Assembly (NCBI RefSeq): GCF_014857925.1 | Contig: NZ_JACYVZ010000009.1 | Span: 1 to 64,000, forward strand | Reading direction: 5' to 3' | Length of the DNA: 64,000 bases | DNA from: Cysteiniphilum marinum | GTDB lineage: Bacteria > Pseudomonadota > Gammaproteobacteria > Francisellales > Francisellaceae | In this document: positions 50,157 to 60,763 of the stretch, piece by piece | Numbering within the stretch: the first letter of the stretch is position 1 | Layout: each line of letters opens with the position of its first letter | Translations under genes and position numbers: made by a program | The notes under the pieces: generated by a model | Seen by the model: only the letters and a program-made list of their open reading frames with translations | The model's database searches: none | Told to the model about the DNA's origin: nothing

Positions 50157-50895
50157 GAAAATTAGAGCTAAAGATGCATGTATATTGAGTGAACAGTCTC
50201 GTGAGATTGCTGATTTAGACTCAAATTTAGAGTCAAATGATACGAATTCATTAGCATTTTTACTATTTATCTTTTTTGCTTTCTTGGAGGCCGCTTTTGT
50301 TGTTATCTATGCTGCATATTATGATTCTCTGTCTATATTAGTTTTTTATTTGACACTTTTTATGATAGCGATTGGTTGCTTAGTATTGTGGAATAAAAAA
50401 AATCAGTCGAAATCTACAAATTTAATTGTTTTTATTTTATATGTTTTATATTCGCTATTTATTCTCCATTTGCCAACTATTGTGGGTGGAAATTTATCAT
50501 ATTCATTTGATTGGTTTATAGCAGTTTATTTATTCTGGTACCCTATTCACATGCTTGTCTTTAAATTATACCAATTGCGGAAAAAAAATAGATCATGCAT
50601 TGAGGTTCTCTTTTATTTTCGCATGTCAGCCATTAGTTTTTGGGCGGCATACTTTGCTTACTTTTTTTGTATGTTAATGATGTTTGGTTGTTGTCCTGAG
50701 AAGAATGACTTGGGTTGGTCTTTAATTATAGTTCCAGTTATAACAATTGAGTTTGGTGTGATTTTTTTGTCATGGCTAGTTTTTATAGATTGGGAAAGGG
50801 CAGTAATATTAAAGTTTTTAATATTACATGTTTTAGTTACTCTATTATTTTTAGGAGTATTAGGTTTGCTATTGTTTTTAATGTTTAACTTTTAG
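50149..50895 (+). CDS. Polytopic membrane protein preceding the giant RTX gene
   Basis: 248 residues with about six hydrophobic helices from residue 38 onward, after an acidic N-terminus rich in Ser/Asn. Overlaps the upstream gene and ends 12 bp before the RTX start, so the three are surely one transcript. It has the same position and general build as the membrane gene at 45049, but no obvious sequence identity. Function unknown. Confidence 0.62.
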   Translation: MSEKIRAKDACILSEQSREIADLDSNLESNDTNSLAFLLFIFFAFLEAAFVVIYAAYYDSLSILVFYLTLFMIAIGCLVLWNKKNQSKSTNLIVFILYVLYSLFILHLPTIVGGNLSYSFDWFIAVYLFWYPIHMLVFKLYQLRKKNRSCIEVLFYFRMSAISFWAAYFAYFFCMLMMFGCCPEKNDLGWSLIIVPVITIEFGVIFLSWLVFIDWERAVILKFLILHVLVTLLFLGVLGLLLFLMFNF

Positions 50896-50907
50896 GAGGT
50901 ATGAGAT

Positions 50908-53900
50908 ATGAGCAAATGTTATAAAGTTTATATATATTCAGATGGTGCATTAAGTGGAGATATTTTAGGCTATCACACATGGGTTAAGATAATTAATTGC
51001 CAAACAGGCGATAGTTATACCTATAGCTATGGTGCTGAAGACTCAGGGAGTTTTAGAGATGGAGAGCCTGCTGATAGGGAAGCAAGGGTACCTAAATATA
51101 GTGGTTATATTACTGAAGCACAATTTAATGCAATGCGAGAGAAAGGTAATGACTTAGCTAAAAACTCTCCGCCATACAGGCTGCTTCAAGACGGTGGAGA
51201 TAACTGCGTGAGTGTAACATCCTTAATATTAGAGGCGGCAGGTATTAATCTACTAAAAGGATTGTTATCGCCTAGTCAAGTAATTAATGTGATAGATATT
51301 TTAAACTCCATTATAGGGGGAGATGATGCATTATTAGATCGAGAAAAATATTGGGAGTATATGTTTAAAAGAATTATGGGTATGATACCGCCAGAAGATA
51401 GAAAATTCTCGTCACTTTTAGTTTCTAAGCTGGCTGATCTTGCAACTGATCACTACTTTAAGCAGCTTGATAGCTTAAACAATAATGAGGAAGCTACTGT
51501 TATTAATCCCAATGAAATATACAATGTTATAGATAAAATTTTAGCTGGTGATTTCAATATCAATGATTTTATTGACAGTCTTGTAAATACAGGCTTCAAC
51601 ACCGCAGCCAATGTGGTACCGCGACGCTGGGATCCTCTGATTTTTGATTTAGATGGCGATGGCATTGAAACCGTAGCTGCTGATGGTAGTGTGCTATTTG
51701 ATCACAATGGAGATGGGGTGAAATATGCCTCAGGTTGGGCTGGTGCTGATGATGCGTTACTGGTACGTGATTTAGATCAAAATGGACAGATTGATAATGG
51801 ATTAGAGTTATTTGGGGACAATACCATTAAAGCAAATGGAGAGAAAGCCACAGATGGTTTTGATGCGCTATCAGACTTGGATAATAATAACGATGGTATT
51901 TTTGATCATAATGATACAGCATTTGATGAGCTTAGATTGTGGCAAGATAGCAATCAAGATGGTGTTGTGCAAGAAGGTGAGCTTAAAAGCTTAGATGATG
52001 CAGGCATTTTAAGTATTGATTTAAATGCGACTAATGATGGCGGTGGCGCAACAGGTGGCGTGATCGCTAAGAAATCAACTTACAACACAGTCAATGGTGA
52101 GAGCTTTGTCGTCGCAGCTTTAGATTTTAATGCCAATTTATTTTATCGTGAATATCACGATGACTTTAATCATCAATTTGCTGAAGAGTTGGAAGCCATG
52201 GACTTGGCGTTTAATATGCAAGGTTCAGGTGCTGTAAGGGACTTGAATCAAGCGGCATTACTCAATCTAGACATTGCTAATGTTGTGCAAAGCATTACAC
52301 AAACCAATAGTTATCAACAGCGCAAAGGTTTATATCAAGCGCTTGTTAGTGCATGGGCACAATCAGCTGAAGGATTTACTTCAGCCATTACAACTCTGGA
52401 AGGGTTAGTGCTCGAGTCCGGCGCACAAATCAGCTTTGAGATTAGAGATGAAACGCGTCAGCGTTTAGAGAAAATTGCAGTGCTTGAGGCATTTAATTTT
52501 AGTCATATGTTCGATTATGCCATCACTGAGAATGATGAAAACTCAGAAATTAGAATCTCCATTGGTAATTGGTCAAATGTGATGAAGTTTAACAGCAATA
52601 AAGATTTAATGTTAAATGATGCAATGTTTGCGGGTTTTCCACAGCAAGCGCCATTGATTAATAGTGCATATGATAAATTATTGTTGTCTGTTGAGAATAA
52701 TATTTTTAAAACGTATGATTATCAACAGTTGCTTGATATGGTTGAATTTTATATTGATGATCAAGAGCAAGTAGCGATAAGCTTCGAGGCTGTTGATCAG
52801 TATTTTATTACAAATGCTGAAAGAAGTGCGATAGATGCAATAAGTGTTCTAGCAAAAATTAAGTTTATGGGTAGTCACCTTCTCATGGATCTAGGTTGGA
52901 ATGTTTCACAAACTCTTTCTGATGTTGTTGCAAGTGTTAGTGATGAAGAGAAACAAAAACTACAAAATGAGCCATTGGTAGTAAATAGAGAGACTTTTTC
53001 TGGTGCTGTATTAGTAGAAGGAAGTAATATAGAATCGCTCACAGAAGATAATAGATTAGTGTTGGCAGATGATACATCCAATACAATTTATGTAGATAAT
53101 GACGCGATAGTGTTTGCTGGTGCAGGCGATGATATTTTATACGATAAAGGTGGTAATGCCAAAATTTATGGTGAATCAGGGAATGATCAGCTATATGCGC
53201 TGGGAAGCCATGCAATTTTATCTGGCGGAAAGGGTGATGATGTTATATATGCTGGAGGATATAACTCTCTCTATATATATAACTTAGGTGATGGCAATGA
53301 TCATATTTATGGGCAAGGAAGTGATAATAGCACACTAAAATTAGGTGAAGGTATAGATTTCAATCATCTTGATGTTACAGTAGAAAGTGAGCAAGTAATC
53401 ATATCGATAATAGATGATAAACAGCAGTCATATATTACATACCATAATCACCTGCACCCTAAAACAGATGACTTTATACATGGGGTAAACATTGCGTTAA
53501 ATAGTGGGGCAATGATTAGGCCATTTGGGCGTGATAAAAGAGTTGCGATTACGGGGGCTGTCGGCAATGATCATATTATAGGTACGAGATATGCTGATAC
53601 TATTTCTGGGTCCAATGGTGATGACTATATTAATGGGGGTGATGGAGATGATCATTTGTCTGGAGAGTTTGGGAATGACGTATTGGTAGGAGGATATGGT
53701 AAGGATTATCTAAAGGGTGGGTATGGTAATGATCAATACATTATAAACTTTGAATACGGGCAAGATATCATTGAAGCGCACCTATTGAGTGATCATAATT
53801 CTAGTAATTTTGATATGGTTGTTTTTGCCGATGGAATAACTGCGGAAGATGTGAGATTTAGTAAGCGTAACGATGACCTAATAATTACATCTAAATTAGG

Positions 53901-56900
53901 TTTGGAAGGCAGTATTAAGGTTAGTATGTTTTACAACGAGGGCTCTAGTAGAATGGTTTCTCCTGTAACGGCATTTATGTTTAGTGATGGCACCGTTTTA
54001 ACTAGAGATAGTGAGGTTCTTGACTCTGGTAAAATCATGGGTACAGAATATGCAGATCAACTATACGGTAATAATTCAAGCGAAAATATCTTTGGATATT
54101 TGGGTAATGATCAGTTATGGGGTGGTAATGGTGATGATTACCTATATGGTGGCGATGGCGCAGATGTTTTATATGGAGATAATGGAGATGATGTTTTAGT
54201 TGGCGGCTTGGGACATGATCGACTATCAGGCGGACTTGGGCATGATCAGTATATTTTTTCCATAGATCATGGGTATGATGTTATTGAGAGTGAGTACAAA
54301 ACTGTATACAGAGTCTTAGAGGATGATATTGTTGTATTCGAACAGGGCATAGATTTACAAGATACCTACTTTACTAAAAATAGGCATGATTTAATTGTTT
54401 CTTACGGTGCGAGTGATGCACAAATCATCATAGAGAAATTCTATGCTCCATTAGATTCACCATATCAATCTGCAGTGAATAAGTTTGTGTTTTTTGATGG
54501 CACCATAATAGATCGGACGCATTATTTACTCAGTCCATCAAGGATAAAAGGTACAGACGGTGATGATACTTTAATGGGCGCTTTTGAGCATGAGGATATT
54601 TTTGGTTATTCGGGTGATGATATCTTAATGGGGTTGGATGGCAATGATATGCTAGATGGTGGAATAGGTAATGATCGATTAATAGCAGGAGCAGGCGATG
54701 ATACTTTAATCGGTGGCAAAGGTAATGACTATCTGTATGGTGAAACAGGGCATAATCGTTATGTTTTTTCGGCAATGGATGGAGAGGATAAAGTTAAAAA
54801 AATGGATTTTTTACAAGAAACCACTGAAAACAGTTCAACGTTAGTATTTAATGAAGGTATTCAACTAAGTGATTTTGACCAGATCAATTTAACGTCATTT
54901 TCACAAATTTTTGGGAGTCAGGGCACATCCTATATAAACACTCACATTATAGATTTGATATTTTCTTCTCAGGAGAAAGGACTTAATATTACCCTGGTGG
55001 GTTATGGCATGATCAAAGATTACGATGTGAATAATCAAAAATATTCTTCGCCGACATATCTTGAATTCAACAACGGCTCCGAGCGTTGGCAACTAATGCC
55101 GCATAAAGCGATTAGCATGGAGATCAATGGTGAAGACAAGTCATTTCATAACAGTGTAACTTTAACGCATTTTGATGAAGTAGCGCAAATGACACATATC
55201 AAAGGGATAGGCAGAAGTGAGTATTTACAAGGCACAGCAGGTAACGATATTTTAGATGGTGGGGGCTATCATGATTATTTAGCCGGAGGGTTAGGTGCTG
55301 ATCGTTATGTATTATCAAACCTTTCTTTCAATGATGATGTTATCATCGCTGATGAAACAAATACAGAAGATGCTATTTTGCTTAAAGATGTGAGTATGGA
55401 TGAGCTTTATTTTCTAAGGGACAACGATGATCTTTATGTAAAGGCAATTCCTAATCACTTCAATCAAGCAATGTTATATCAGGCGGATGATTTATTTTAT
55501 CGCAGCAGCATGAAGCTCAGTGGTTATTTTAAAGGCTTGAGCGTTGCAACCATTATTGATAGCGAGGGTAATACCCATTCGATCGCAGAGTTATTAAAGG
55601 ATGAAAGTAAATATAGTGCCATTAATGATAATTTAAATCGCATAGGTAGCAAAGATGATGACTATATCGAAAGCTATGCTGGCGATGATGTCATTCATGC
55701 CAAAGCCGGTAATAACTGGGTTGATGCGGGTCAAGGCAATAATACGATTACAGCCGGAAATGGTAATGATCGAATAGCTGTTGGTGAGGGCGATAACTCA
55801 ATTAGGGCAGGGCATGGTGAGAATGATATAGAGACTGGCGATGGTAATAATGATATTCGGACAGGAAGTGACAATGATACTATCTATGTGGGTGAGGGTG
55901 ATAATGTTATTAAAGCAGGTCATGGCGAAAATAGTATTCAAGCTGGCAGTGGTAATAACCAAATCTATGGCGGTGCGAATTATGATTATGTATATGTTGG
56001 GGATGGTAATAATCTAATTAAACTTGGAAATGGTGATAATGAGCTAGATACTGGTGATGGTGATAATGTGGTTTATGCAGGCTCAGGTGACGATTCAGTT
56101 AATCTAGGGGACGGTAACAATACCGTGAAGTTAGGTCGCGGAGATAATCAAATCTACGCTTATAATGGTGATAATATCGTTATAACAGGGGCAGGTGATG
56201 ATTACATTGAGTTAGGCGATGGTAATAATGTCGTTCGAGCTGGACATGGTGATAATGAGATCGATGTGGGCGATGGCGATAACCAAATTTACACCGGTAA
56301 CGGTGATGATATTATCTATACCTATGATGGAGATAATGTCATTAAAGCAAGTCATGGTGACAATGAGATCTATGTAGGTAATGGTGATAATATGATTACC
56401 TCAGGCAATGGTGATGATCTTATCGAGGTTCAAACTGGTCAAAATACTATTCGCTCAGGAGCTGGTGATGATGTGATTACTGTTGAGGCTAGCGCTAGTC
56501 ATAAGATCCCTGACATACTTTATCCCGGTCAAGTCATAGATGAGCCTCTATTAACTTCAGATGATTTGCAAGCATCAATGAGCAATAAGATATATGCAGG
56601 CGCTGGAGATGATAGCGTTTATAGTGGCGATGGGAGTGATTTGATCTATGCAGGTAAAGGTGATGATGTCATTTATGCAGGAGGCGGCAATGATAAACTG
56701 TACGCACAATTGGGTGATAATAGCTTATATGGTGAATCTGGAGACGATACCTTATATGCAGGTAATGATGGTCAAGATCAGCTTTTTGGTGGTCAAGGTG
56801 ATGATACACTTCGTGCTAAAAATGGTGATGATTTGCTTGAAGGCCAAGAAGGAGATGATACCCTTATCGCCCATGGTGATAACAACACCTTAAGTGGTGG

Positions 56901-57303
56901 TGATGGCAGTGATTATTATCAAGTCAACTTCAAGAATGCCAATAATACAGTTATTAATAACTATGACAGTGACGGCAGTTCTGACTTTATGAAACTTAAT
57001 GGCGTTAAAACCACAGATCTAAGGTTTTATCGTGAAGTAAGTAACTTAATGATTAAGAATTTGGCAGATAAAGATAAACCGAAAGAGATTGTAGTTCAAG
57101 ATTGGTTTGAATCTGAAGATCATCAAATTGATGAGATTGGGGTTGGTAAATTTGTACTAAGCAACAAACAAATTGATGTGATCATCCAAACATTGGCAAG
57201 CTTTAATGTTGAAACTGGTGTCGGTGAAGATCTGTTAAACAAAGATCAACAAGATGAAATCAAAAGTACACTAGCCAATGCTTGGATGCCAAAATCAGCT
57301 TAG
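50908..57303 (+). CDS. Giant RTX protein exported by type I secretion, with candidate cysteine-peptidase-like N-domain
   Basis: 2131 residues. An N-domain (1-135) has His23 in GYHTW and Cys100 in GGDNCVSVTSLILEAAGIN. A DLDGDG/EF-hand-like region spans about 230-400 and is shared with 45764-47032. A helical middle covers 440-700. Alternating nonapeptide RTX blocks (about 731-808, 885-941, 1041-1115, 1211-1281, 1435-1465) are separated by HCBP-related domains. An unusual Asn-rich repeat block (GDGDN, GHGEN, GDGNN) runs 1588-1862, then a classic block 1895-2005 and a T1SS-type C-terminus. The adjacent HlyB/HlyD pair is the likely exporter. AGGAGG precedes the ATG; the stop overlaps the ftsI stop. 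Confidence 0.85.
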   Translation: MSKCYKVYIYSDGALSGDILGYHTWVKIINCQTGDSYTYSYGAEDSGSFRDGEPADREARVPKYSGYITEAQFNAMREKGNDLAKNSPPYRLLQDGGDNCVSVTSLILEAAGINLLKGLLSPSQVINVIDILNSIIGGDDALLDREKYWEYMFKRIMGMIPPEDRKFSSLLVSKLADLATDHYFKQLDSLNNNEEATVINPNEIYNVIDKILAGDFNINDFIDSLVNTGFNTAANVVPRRWDPLIFDLDGDGIETVAADGSVLFDHNGDGVKYASGWAGADDALLVRDLDQNGQIDNGLELFGDNTIKANGEKATDGFDALSDLDNNNDGIFDHNDTAFDELRLWQDSNQDGVVQEGELKSLDDAGILSIDLNATNDGGGATGGVIAKKSTYNTVNGESFVVAALDFNANLFYREYHDDFNHQFAEELEAMDLAFNMQGSGAVRDLNQAALLNLDIANVVQSITQTNSYQQRKGLYQALVSAWAQSAEGFTSAITTLEGLVLESGAQISFEIRDETRQRLEKIAVLEAFNFSHMFDYAITENDENSEIRISIGNWSNVMKFNSNKDLMLNDAMFAGFPQQAPLINSAYDKLLLSVENNIFKTYDYQQLLDMVEFYIDDQEQVAISFEAVDQYFITNAERSAIDAISVLAKIKFMGSHLLMDLGWNVSQTLSDVVASVSDEEKQKLQNEPLVVNRETFSGAVLVEGSNIESLTEDNRLVLADDTSNTIYVDNDAIVFAGAGDDILYDKGGNAKIYGESGNDQLYALGSHAILSGGKGDDVIYAGGYNSLYIYNLGDGNDHIYGQGSDNSTLKLGEGIDFNHLDVTVESEQVIISIIDDKQQSYITYHNHLHPKTDDFIHGVNIALNSGAMIRPFGRDKRVAITGAVGNDHIIGTRYADTISGSNGDDYINGGDGDDHLSGEFGNDVLVGGYGKDYLKGGYGNDQYIINFEYGQDIIEAHLLSDHNSSNFDMVVFADGITAEDVRFSKRNDDLIITSKLGLEGSIKVSMFYNEGSSRMVSPVTAFMFSDGTVLTRDSEVLDSGKIMGTEYADQLYGNNSSENIFGYLGNDQLWGGNGDDYLYGGDGADVLYGDNGDDVLVGGLGHDRLSGGLGHDQYIFSIDHGYDVIESEYKTVYRVLEDDIVVFEQGIDLQDTYFTKNRHDLIVSYGASDAQIIIEKFYAPLDSPYQSAVNKFVFFDGTIIDRTHYLLSPSRIKGTDGDDTLMGAFEHEDIFGYSGDDILMGLDGNDMLDGGIGNDRLIAGAGDDTLIGGKGNDYLYGETGHNRYVFSAMDGEDKVKKMDFLQETTENSSTLVFNEGIQLSDFDQINLTSFSQIFGSQGTSYINTHIIDLIFSSQEKGLNITLVGYGMIKDYDVNNQKYSSPTYLEFNNGSERWQLMPHKAISMEINGEDKSFHNSVTLTHFDEVAQMTHIKGIGRSEYLQGTAGNDILDGGGYHDYLAGGLGADRYVLSNLSFNDDVIIADETNTEDAILLKDVSMDELYFLRDNDDLYVKAIPNHFNQAMLYQADDLFYRSSMKLSGYFKGLSVATIIDSEGNTHSIAELLKDESKYSAINDNLNRIGSKDDDYIESYAGDDVIHAKAGNNWVDAGQGNNTITAGNGNDRIAVGEGDNSIRAGHGENDIETGDGNNDIRTGSDNDTIYVGEGDNVIKAGHGENSIQAGSGNNQIYGGANYDYVYVGDGNNLIKLGNGDNELDTGDGDNVVYAGSGDDSVNLGDGNNTVKLGRGDNQIYAYNGDNIVITGAGDDYIELGDGNNVVRAGHGDNEIDVGDGDNQIYTGNGDDIIYTYDGDNVIKASHGDNEIYVGNGDNMITSGNGDDLIEVQTGQNTIRSGAGDDVITVEASASHKIPDILYPGQVIDEPLLTSDDLQASMSNKIYAGAGDDSVYSGDGSDLIYAGKGDDVIYAGGGNDKLYAQLGDNSLYGESGDDTLYAGNDGQDQLFGGQGDDTLRAKNGDDLLEGQEGDDTLIAHGDNNTLSGGDGSDYYQVNFKNANNTVINNYDSDGSSDFMKLNGVKTTDLRFYREVSNLMIKNLADKDKPKEIVVQDWFESEDHQIDEIGVGKFVLSNKQIDVIIQTLASFNVETGVGEDLLNKDQQDEIKSTLANAWMPKSA
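55668..56490 (+). repeat. Asn-rich 27-bp coding repeats in the RTX gene
   Basis: About thirty 9-codon units with consensus close to GDGxNxIxA/V-G, where Asn often replaces the second Asp of the standard GGxGxDxLx repeat. Units are diverged at DNA level, so this is an old array rather than recent slippage. Confidence 0.8.
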
Positions 57304-59111
57304 TTATTGGCAATAATCTTTAATAACCACTTCTTATTTCTATTTAATAATTCATATTCGCTTAATGGCTGTTGGTAAGGCACACCCATATATTGCAAGC
57401 TATGCTGGGCAATACTGGCAAAAACAGGTGCTGCGGAGACACCTCCGAATTGATAAAAATGGCTACCTTTAGGATTGTTGATCCAAACAACAATCGAAAG
57501 TCTTGGGTTTTTAACGGGTGCCACACCGGCAAAAATGGCGTTATATTGATTAACAAATTTACCATTGGCAACGCGATGTGAAGTACCCGTTTTACCAGCT
57601 ACATCAAACCCTGGAATGTTAGCAAGTACACCTGTACCATGGATGCTGACGACTGTTTGCAGCATGGCCAATACTTCTTTGGCAATATCTTGAGGTAATA
57701 CTTGACGACAATTGATTTCATCTGGGTGTTTTGGCTTGATTAAGCTCACTGGGCAAAGCTTGCCATCATTGCCAAAAATCGTATAAGCATGCGCTAACTG
57801 TAAGGCTGAGCTGCTTAGTGCGTAACCAAATGAGAGTGTGGCAAATTCAAACTCACTTAATGAGCTTAAAGGCGGTAAATAACCATTCGTAGCACGTGGG
57901 AAATCAATGGTTGATGGTTGTCCAAAGCCTAAACTTGACAGGAAGTTATAAGCTTTTTCTTTATCCAATGTTAAGGTGACTTTACTAACGCCAACGTTAC
58001 TGGATTTCTCAAGAATTTGTGTCAAGGTAATATCACCAAAGTTAGCATCATCACGGATGCGATGATTATGCAGGAAATAATAACCAGGGTTCGTATCAAT
58101 CATACTATCTGGTGTGTATTTGCCTGAAAGAAGTGCTTGAGAGATGAAAAATGGCTTAATGGTAGAGCCCGGTTCAAAGGTCTCGATAACCGGTTGTAAG
58201 GCAATGGCTTTGCCAGTATGCTCCTTGAAGTTATTAGGATTAAAACTAGGGTAACTTGCAAGTGCTAAAATCTCACCATTTTGCGGATCAACAACAACAG
58301 CAGCGCCTGAGTCGGCATTGCTGTCAATAACCCCTTTTTTAAGCGCTTGATAGGTAAAGCTTTGGATATTGCTATCAATGGTTAAGTAAATACTTTTACC
58401 TAAATGGTAATGTTGCGGTTTATCATTAAAACTGATGGCATGTCCTTTACCATCCAAAGTGCTAGATAGTGCGCCTTCTTTAGCATGCAGCTTATCTTGA
58501 TAAGTTAACATTAAACCGTCTTGCCCTTTATTAGCAATATTGGTGAAACCAATAAGAGGCGCTACCTCATTGGCTTTAGGATAGTAGGTTCTATTTTGAT
58601 CTTCAATCTCAACCCCCGGGATATGCAATGCTTTTAAATCATCGATTTTTGAGGGTTCAACAAATTGTGCAGCGATATAATATTGTTTGTTGGGATATTT
58701 GCTGATAAGTGTTTCAAGGTCACTTAATGAAAGATCATCAATATTTGCCTCATTAATCTTTTGATATTTTTCAGGGTAATCTTTTAAGACTTTGATATCT
58801 AAAATAACCTTATACAAATTGGTACTGACTGCCAATGGAATACCATTGCGATCATAGATAATGCCACGTGTTGCATCTAAATCAATGGTGCGATGACTTT
58901 CGTTTTGACCACGATGAGATAGAAAACTGTGATCCTTGGTTTCTAGATAAAACAGGCGATAAATCAATACAAGAAAGACTGCAATAATCAGAAAGAATGT
59001 AAAGAAAAAGCGCCATTTATGCTTTGGTGTACGCTTTGGCTTGTCATTATATGGGTTAGTTTTTTTTGGTTTTTTTAGTTCTTTATCTTTCTTATTGTTA
59101 TATTGTCTCAT
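57300..59111 (-). CDS. ftsI: Peptidoglycan transpeptidase FtsI (PBP3)
   Basis: Divisome class B penicillin-binding protein, periplasmic with one N-terminal anchor. 603 residues from ATG 59111 (MRQYNNKK); upstream in-frame codons to 59198 lack family match. Lys-rich cytoplasmic tail, membrane segment near 40-60, dimerisation domain (ATRGIIYDRNGIPLAVS), then transpeptidase motifs PGSTIKPF (catalytic Ser), KSSNVG and GKTGTSHR. It stands apart from a dcw cluster here. Its TAA overlaps the convergent RTX TAG, leaving no room for a terminator. Confidence 0.93.
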   Translation of the reverse strand: MRQYNNKKDKELKKPKKTNPYNDKPKRTPKHKWRFFFTFFLIIAVFLVLIYRLFYLETKDHSFLSHRGQNESHRTIDLDATRGIIYDRNGIPLAVSTNLYKVILDIKVLKDYPEKYQKINEANIDDLSLSDLETLISKYPNKQYYIAAQFVEPSKIDDLKALHIPGVEIEDQNRTYYPKANEVAPLIGFTNIANKGQDGLMLTYQDKLHAKEGALSSTLDGKGHAISFNDKPQHYHLGKSIYLTIDSNIQSFTYQALKKGVIDSNADSGAAVVVDPQNGEILALASYPSFNPNNFKEHTGKAIALQPVIETFEPGSTIKPFFISQALLSGKYTPDSMIDTNPGYYFLHNHRIRDDANFGDITLTQILEKSSNVGVSKVTLTLDKEKAYNFLSSLGFGQPSTIDFPRATNGYLPPLSSLSEFEFATLSFGYALSSSALQLAHAYTIFGNDGKLCPVSLIKPKHPDEINCRQVLPQDIAKEVLAMLQTVVSIHGTGVLANIPGFDVAGKTGTSHRVANGKFVNQYNAIFAGVAPVKNPRLSIVVWINNPKGSHFYQFGGVSAAPVFASIAQHSLQYMGVPYQQPLSEYELLNRNKKWLLKIIANN

Positions 59112-59325
59112 GCATAAAAATATCGTGGTCACCGTCACAGTTCGAGAGTGTACCGGAAAATGCAGCATTAAGACAACCGCTCGCGCTAGAATTGCCAATA
59201 TATTGTCAGTGGTAATTGCGTTTTGTGGCTAATATTGGTATACATAGAGGCAGTTTGAGGGTTATTAAAAATGACTGAAAATATAAAAAAGTAAAAGTAA
59301 GGTAAAAGAAGGTAAATAGATCGCT

Positions 59326-60525
59326 ATGCATAGCATTGAAGAAACATTAAGTGTGATTAGACGTGGCGCCGAAGAGGTGCTTTTAGAAGATGATTTGATT
59401 GCGAAGTTAAAGAAGAAAAAGCCACTTATTGTTAAGTTTGGTTGTGATCCAACGGCACCGGATATTCATTTAGGACACACCGTAGTGATCAATAAATTGC
59501 GTCAACTGCAAGATTTAGGGCATGAAATCCACTTTTTAATCGGTAACTTTACCGCACAGATTGGTGATCCAACGGGGAAAAATACCACACGTCCACCGTT
59601 GTCGGCGGCAGATGTCGAAGAGAATGCTAAAACCTATCAAAAGCAGATTTTCAAAATTTTAGATCAAGAAAAAACGCTCGTTAAGCGCAACGGTGATTGG
59701 TTTGATCAGATGAGTGCAAGTGATATGATTAAGCTTGCATCAAAACAAACTGTTGCCAGAATGCTTGAGCGTGATGATTTTTCTAAGCGTTACAAGTCTG
59801 GGCAAGGTATTGCTATTCATGAGTTTTTATACCCTTTAGTGCAAGGCTATGATTCAGTAGCGATGGTTGCTGATATTGAGTTAGGTGGCACGGATCAGAA
59901 GTTTAACTTGTTGATGGGGCGTGAGCTGCAAAAGCAAGCAGGACAAGAGCCTCAAGTGATTATCACCATGCCGTTGTTAGAAGGGTTAGATGGTGTCAAG
60001 AAAATGTCTAAATCAGCCAATAACTATATCGGTATTGAAGAGCCTGCAGATGAGATGTTTGGTAAAATCATGTCAATTTCGGATGAGCTGATGTGGCGTT
60101 ATTATGAGTTATTAAGCTTTAAACCAATGACTGAAATTGAAAGCTTAAAAGACGCAGTTAACAATGGTCAAAACCCACGTGATGTTAAGATTGATTTAGC
60201 TAAAGAGATTATTGCGCGCTTTCATGATGAAGCGGCAGCCCAAAAAGCACATCAAAATTTCATCGATCGTTTCCAAAAGAATCAGATGCCTGAGGAGATG
60301 CCAGAAGAGACGATTACATTAGCAAAAGACAATATGCCAATTGCAAATGTCTTAAAGTTGGCAGGTTTGGTCTCAAGCACCTCTGAAGCGATCCGTATGA
60401 TCAAGCAAGGTGCGGTTAAAATTAATGGTGATAAGGTTGAGGATACACAGCTTGCATTAAAGCAAAAAACCTCAGACGTTTATCAAGTAGGCAAAAGAAA
60501 GTTTGCCAAGATCACATTGGTATAG
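59326..60525 (+). CDS. tyrS: Tyrosyl-tRNA synthetase
   Basis: Class I aminoacyl-tRNA synthetase, 399 residues. Signature [11 protein letters not shown] (HIGH-type), tyrosine-binding pocket [16 protein letters not shown] and the KMSKS loop as [11 protein letters not shown]-terminal S4 RNA-binding domain ([27 protein letters not shown]) completes it. It belongs to the TyrRS subgroup with HLGHT. Two small envelope genes follow on the same strand. Confidence 0.96.
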   Translation: MHSIEETLSVIRRGAEEVLLEDDLIAKLKKKKPLIVKFGCDPTAPDIHLGHTVVINKLRQLQDLGHEIHFLIGNFTAQIGDPTGKNTTRPPLSAADVEENAKTYQKQIFKILDQEKTLVKRNGDWFDQMSASDMIKLASKQTVARMLERDDFSKRYKSGQGIAIHEFLYPLVQGYDSVAMVADIELGGTDQKFNLLMGRELQKQAGQEPQVIITMPLLEGLDGVKKMSKSANNYIGIEEPADEMFGKIMSISDELMWRYYELLSFKPMTEIESLKDAVNNGQNPRDVKIDLAKEIIARFHDEAAAQKAHQNFIDRFQKNQMPEEMPEETITLAKDNMPIANVLKLAGLVSSTSEAIRMIKQGAVKINGDKVEDTQLALKQKTSDVYQVGKRKFAKITLV

Positions 60526-60551
60526 ACAGTAAAAAAGCAAAAGGAAATAAA

Positions 60552-60749
60552 ATGGAAAAATTTATTCAGGAAGTATTAGTTATTTTTGTGGTATTAACCG
60601 CATTGGTCGTACTTTATCATGTTTTTATCTTTTTATTTTGGATTTTATTAGTTGCGATTGGTGTGGCGATTGTTTATCGCGTGATTAAATTTATTGTATC
60701 TTTGTTCTCTTCAAAGAAAAGCAATACCGTTGAGCACGAAGATTTATAA
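60552..60749 (+). CDS. Small membrane protein
   Basis: 65 residues with one long hydrophobic region (about residues 8-50, perhaps two helices) and a basic/acidic tail (SSKKSNTVEHEDL). AAGGAAA upstream of the ATG. It lies 26 bp after tyrS and 14 bp before the lipoprotein gene. No family recognised. Confidence 0.55.
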   Translation: MEKFIQEVLVIFVVLTALVVLYHVFIFLFWILLVAIGVAIVYRVIKFIVSLFSSKKSNTVEHEDL

Positions 60750-60763
60750 TTAATCGGTGCAGT

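Noticed and set aside
55668-56490. Possible non-coding tandem repeat array
   Set aside because: Periodicity is 27 bp in frame inside the RTX coding sequence and is explained by 9-residue protein repeats.
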